In this document: piece by piece, positions 38,134 through 38,935 of the stretch
Layout: each line of letters opens with the position of its first letter
Position numbering within the stretch: position 1 is the stretch's first letter
From: a virus
Virus record (IMG/VR): IMGVR_UViG_3300021963_000290
Coordinates: 1 to 38,935 of that record
Reading direction: 5' to 3' (one strand)
DNA: 38,935 bases
Position numbers and translations under genes: made by a program
Notes under the pieces: generated by a model
Told to the model about the DNA's origin: nothing
Database searches by the model: none
What the model saw: the letters and a program-made list of their open reading frames with translations, nothing else

Positions 38134-38934
38134 TTAGGCAAGCACCGCACTTGGGATATACCAATTGGTAGTATCAAATGAGATGAAATCTAACACTGTG
38201 CCAACATCCACTGAAATAGCCACGTTAGTACCAGTACCAGCAATGTTACCGCCACTATGAGGATAAACGTTGAGTGCGTTAGCACCACCATTTCTAACAG
38301 TAATTCTAAGTCCTGCGGCTATGGGAGTAGGAAGTATCACACCCGTGTTGAGTGCCACAGTGGTAACATGACTTAATTGAACTGTTAAAGCAGTGGCTGT
38401 ACCTTGTGTAGAGCCAGCGGCTGTTACTGCGGTATTTGAACTACTATAAAAGTAAAAAGATAGTTTAAGATTACCGTTAGCGTCAATCGTCATAGCACTT
38501 GTACCTGTGCCAGATACTCCATCTGGTTTAGTGGCAAAGTCCATTAAACTACCGCGATTATTTGCAGTTGAACCTGAAGCAAACATGGCAATGTAACCAA
38601 CCCTTGTACCAGAAGAGCTGCTATTGTCAGTCATGTGCCATTCAATATTACCAACGTTTGTAGCAGTAGCATTAGCAGTATTTGTAGTCAATGCTAGTAC
38701 GCCGATACCGTCTGAAGCTGCTGTGCCTTTTCCTTTAATTACTAAAGCTAGTCTATTTCCTTGAGAACTTATAGATGATACTGTAGTTCCCACATGAACA
38801 ATACCACTAGCATCTACAGTTAGTGCTGTAGTTCCGTTGGTTTGAAGTGCTAGAATACCTGTAGTGTCAGCAGAAAATTTCAAGCCCGTTGAGCCTGATA
38901 TTACTCCATTATCTCCATTGATTGTTTGTGCCAT
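38134..38934 (-). CDS. tail-fibre-type virion protein, 266 aa
   Basis: A Thr/Gly/Asn/Ser-rich beta protein. The start (MAQTINGDNGVISGSTGL) and repeated phrases such as LALQTNGTTALTVDASG and AMTIDANGNLKL are typical of fibre or spike proteins with beta-helical repeats in marine phages. The C-terminus (ITVRNGGANALNVYPHSG...INDV-type strand) is a small beta domain. The ATG lies one base from the window edge, so its promoter is not visible and a slightly longer product cannot be excluded. It converges with the NUDIX gene. Confidence 0.78.
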   Translation of the reverse strand: MAQTINGDNGVISGSTGLKFSADTTGILALQTNGTTALTVDASGIVHVGTTVSSISSQGNRLALVIKGKGTAASDGIGVLALTTNTANATATNVGNIEWHMTDNSSSSGTRVGYIAMFASGSTANNRGSLMDFATKPDGVSGTGTSAMTIDANGNLKLSFYFYSSSNTAVTAAGSTQGTATALTVQLSHVTTVALNTGVILPTPIAAGLRITVRNGGANALNVYPHSGGNIAGTGTNVAISVDVGTVLDFISFDTTNWYIPSAVLA

Positions 38935-38935
38935 A

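Overview
The window is a stretch of a T4-like myovirus genome, probably from a marine phage of the cyanophage/pelagiphage type. It carries recognisable T4 core genes: gp32, UvsX, UvsY, UvsW, gp41 helicase, gp61 primase, a gp62-like clamp-loader subunit, small and large terminase, gp4, gp13/gp14/gp15-like neck and tail-completion proteins, gp18 sheath, gp19 tube and a dNMP kinase. It also carries genes typical of marine relatives: 2-oxoglutarate/Fe(II) oxygenases, a NodU-type carbamoyltransferase, a NUDIX hydrolase and an HNH protein. No photosynthesis gene, tRNA or integrase was seen, so the host cannot be named. The sequence is AT-rich by eye.

Layout. (1) 1-2151, plus strand: small early genes and an AAA ATPase, each transcription unit headed by a near-perfect sigma70 promoter (TTGACA/T, 17 bp, TATAAT) and closed by a strong terminator. 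(2) 2152-2480: no gene, but highly structured. (3) 2481-6653: late accessory genes, including four adjacent putative 2OG-Fe(II) oxygenases on both strands. (4) 6659-10696: gp41, carbamoyltransferase, a 36-residue protein and gp61, all minus strand. (5) 10709-11952: a divergent pair, one of them probably a virion protein. (6) 11949-20333, minus strand: the recombination/replication block from gp32 through UvsX, UvsY and UvsW to a clamp-loader-like protein and a miniature DnaE-like protein. (7) 20369-32966, minus strand: the packaging and tail block (sheath, tube, gp4, small terminase, large terminase, and a 1016-residue structural protein). (8) 32988-38934: HNH protein, dNMP kinase, neck genes gp13-like, gp14 and gp15, NUDIX hydrolase and a fibre-like protein.

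Expression logic is unusually legible. Early and replication genes have host-type sigma70 promoters. Virion and accessory genes have a T4-type late box, most often GATAAATA in this phage. In at least five late genes the box ends only 4-5 nt before the ATG, and two or three sigma70-driven replication operons have their -10 hexamer 5-6 nt before the ATG. Their mRNAs should therefore start at the start codon and be leaderless, while other genes in the same genome have good Shine-Dalgarno leaders.

The strongest candidates for undescribed biology are the leaderless transcription units, a possible anti-Shine-Dalgarno RNA at the 3' end of the early AAA ATPase transcript, the 193-residue DnaE-derived protein that keeps all three catalytic Asp positions, the cluster of four oxygenases, and a structured RNA candidate at 2329-2436.
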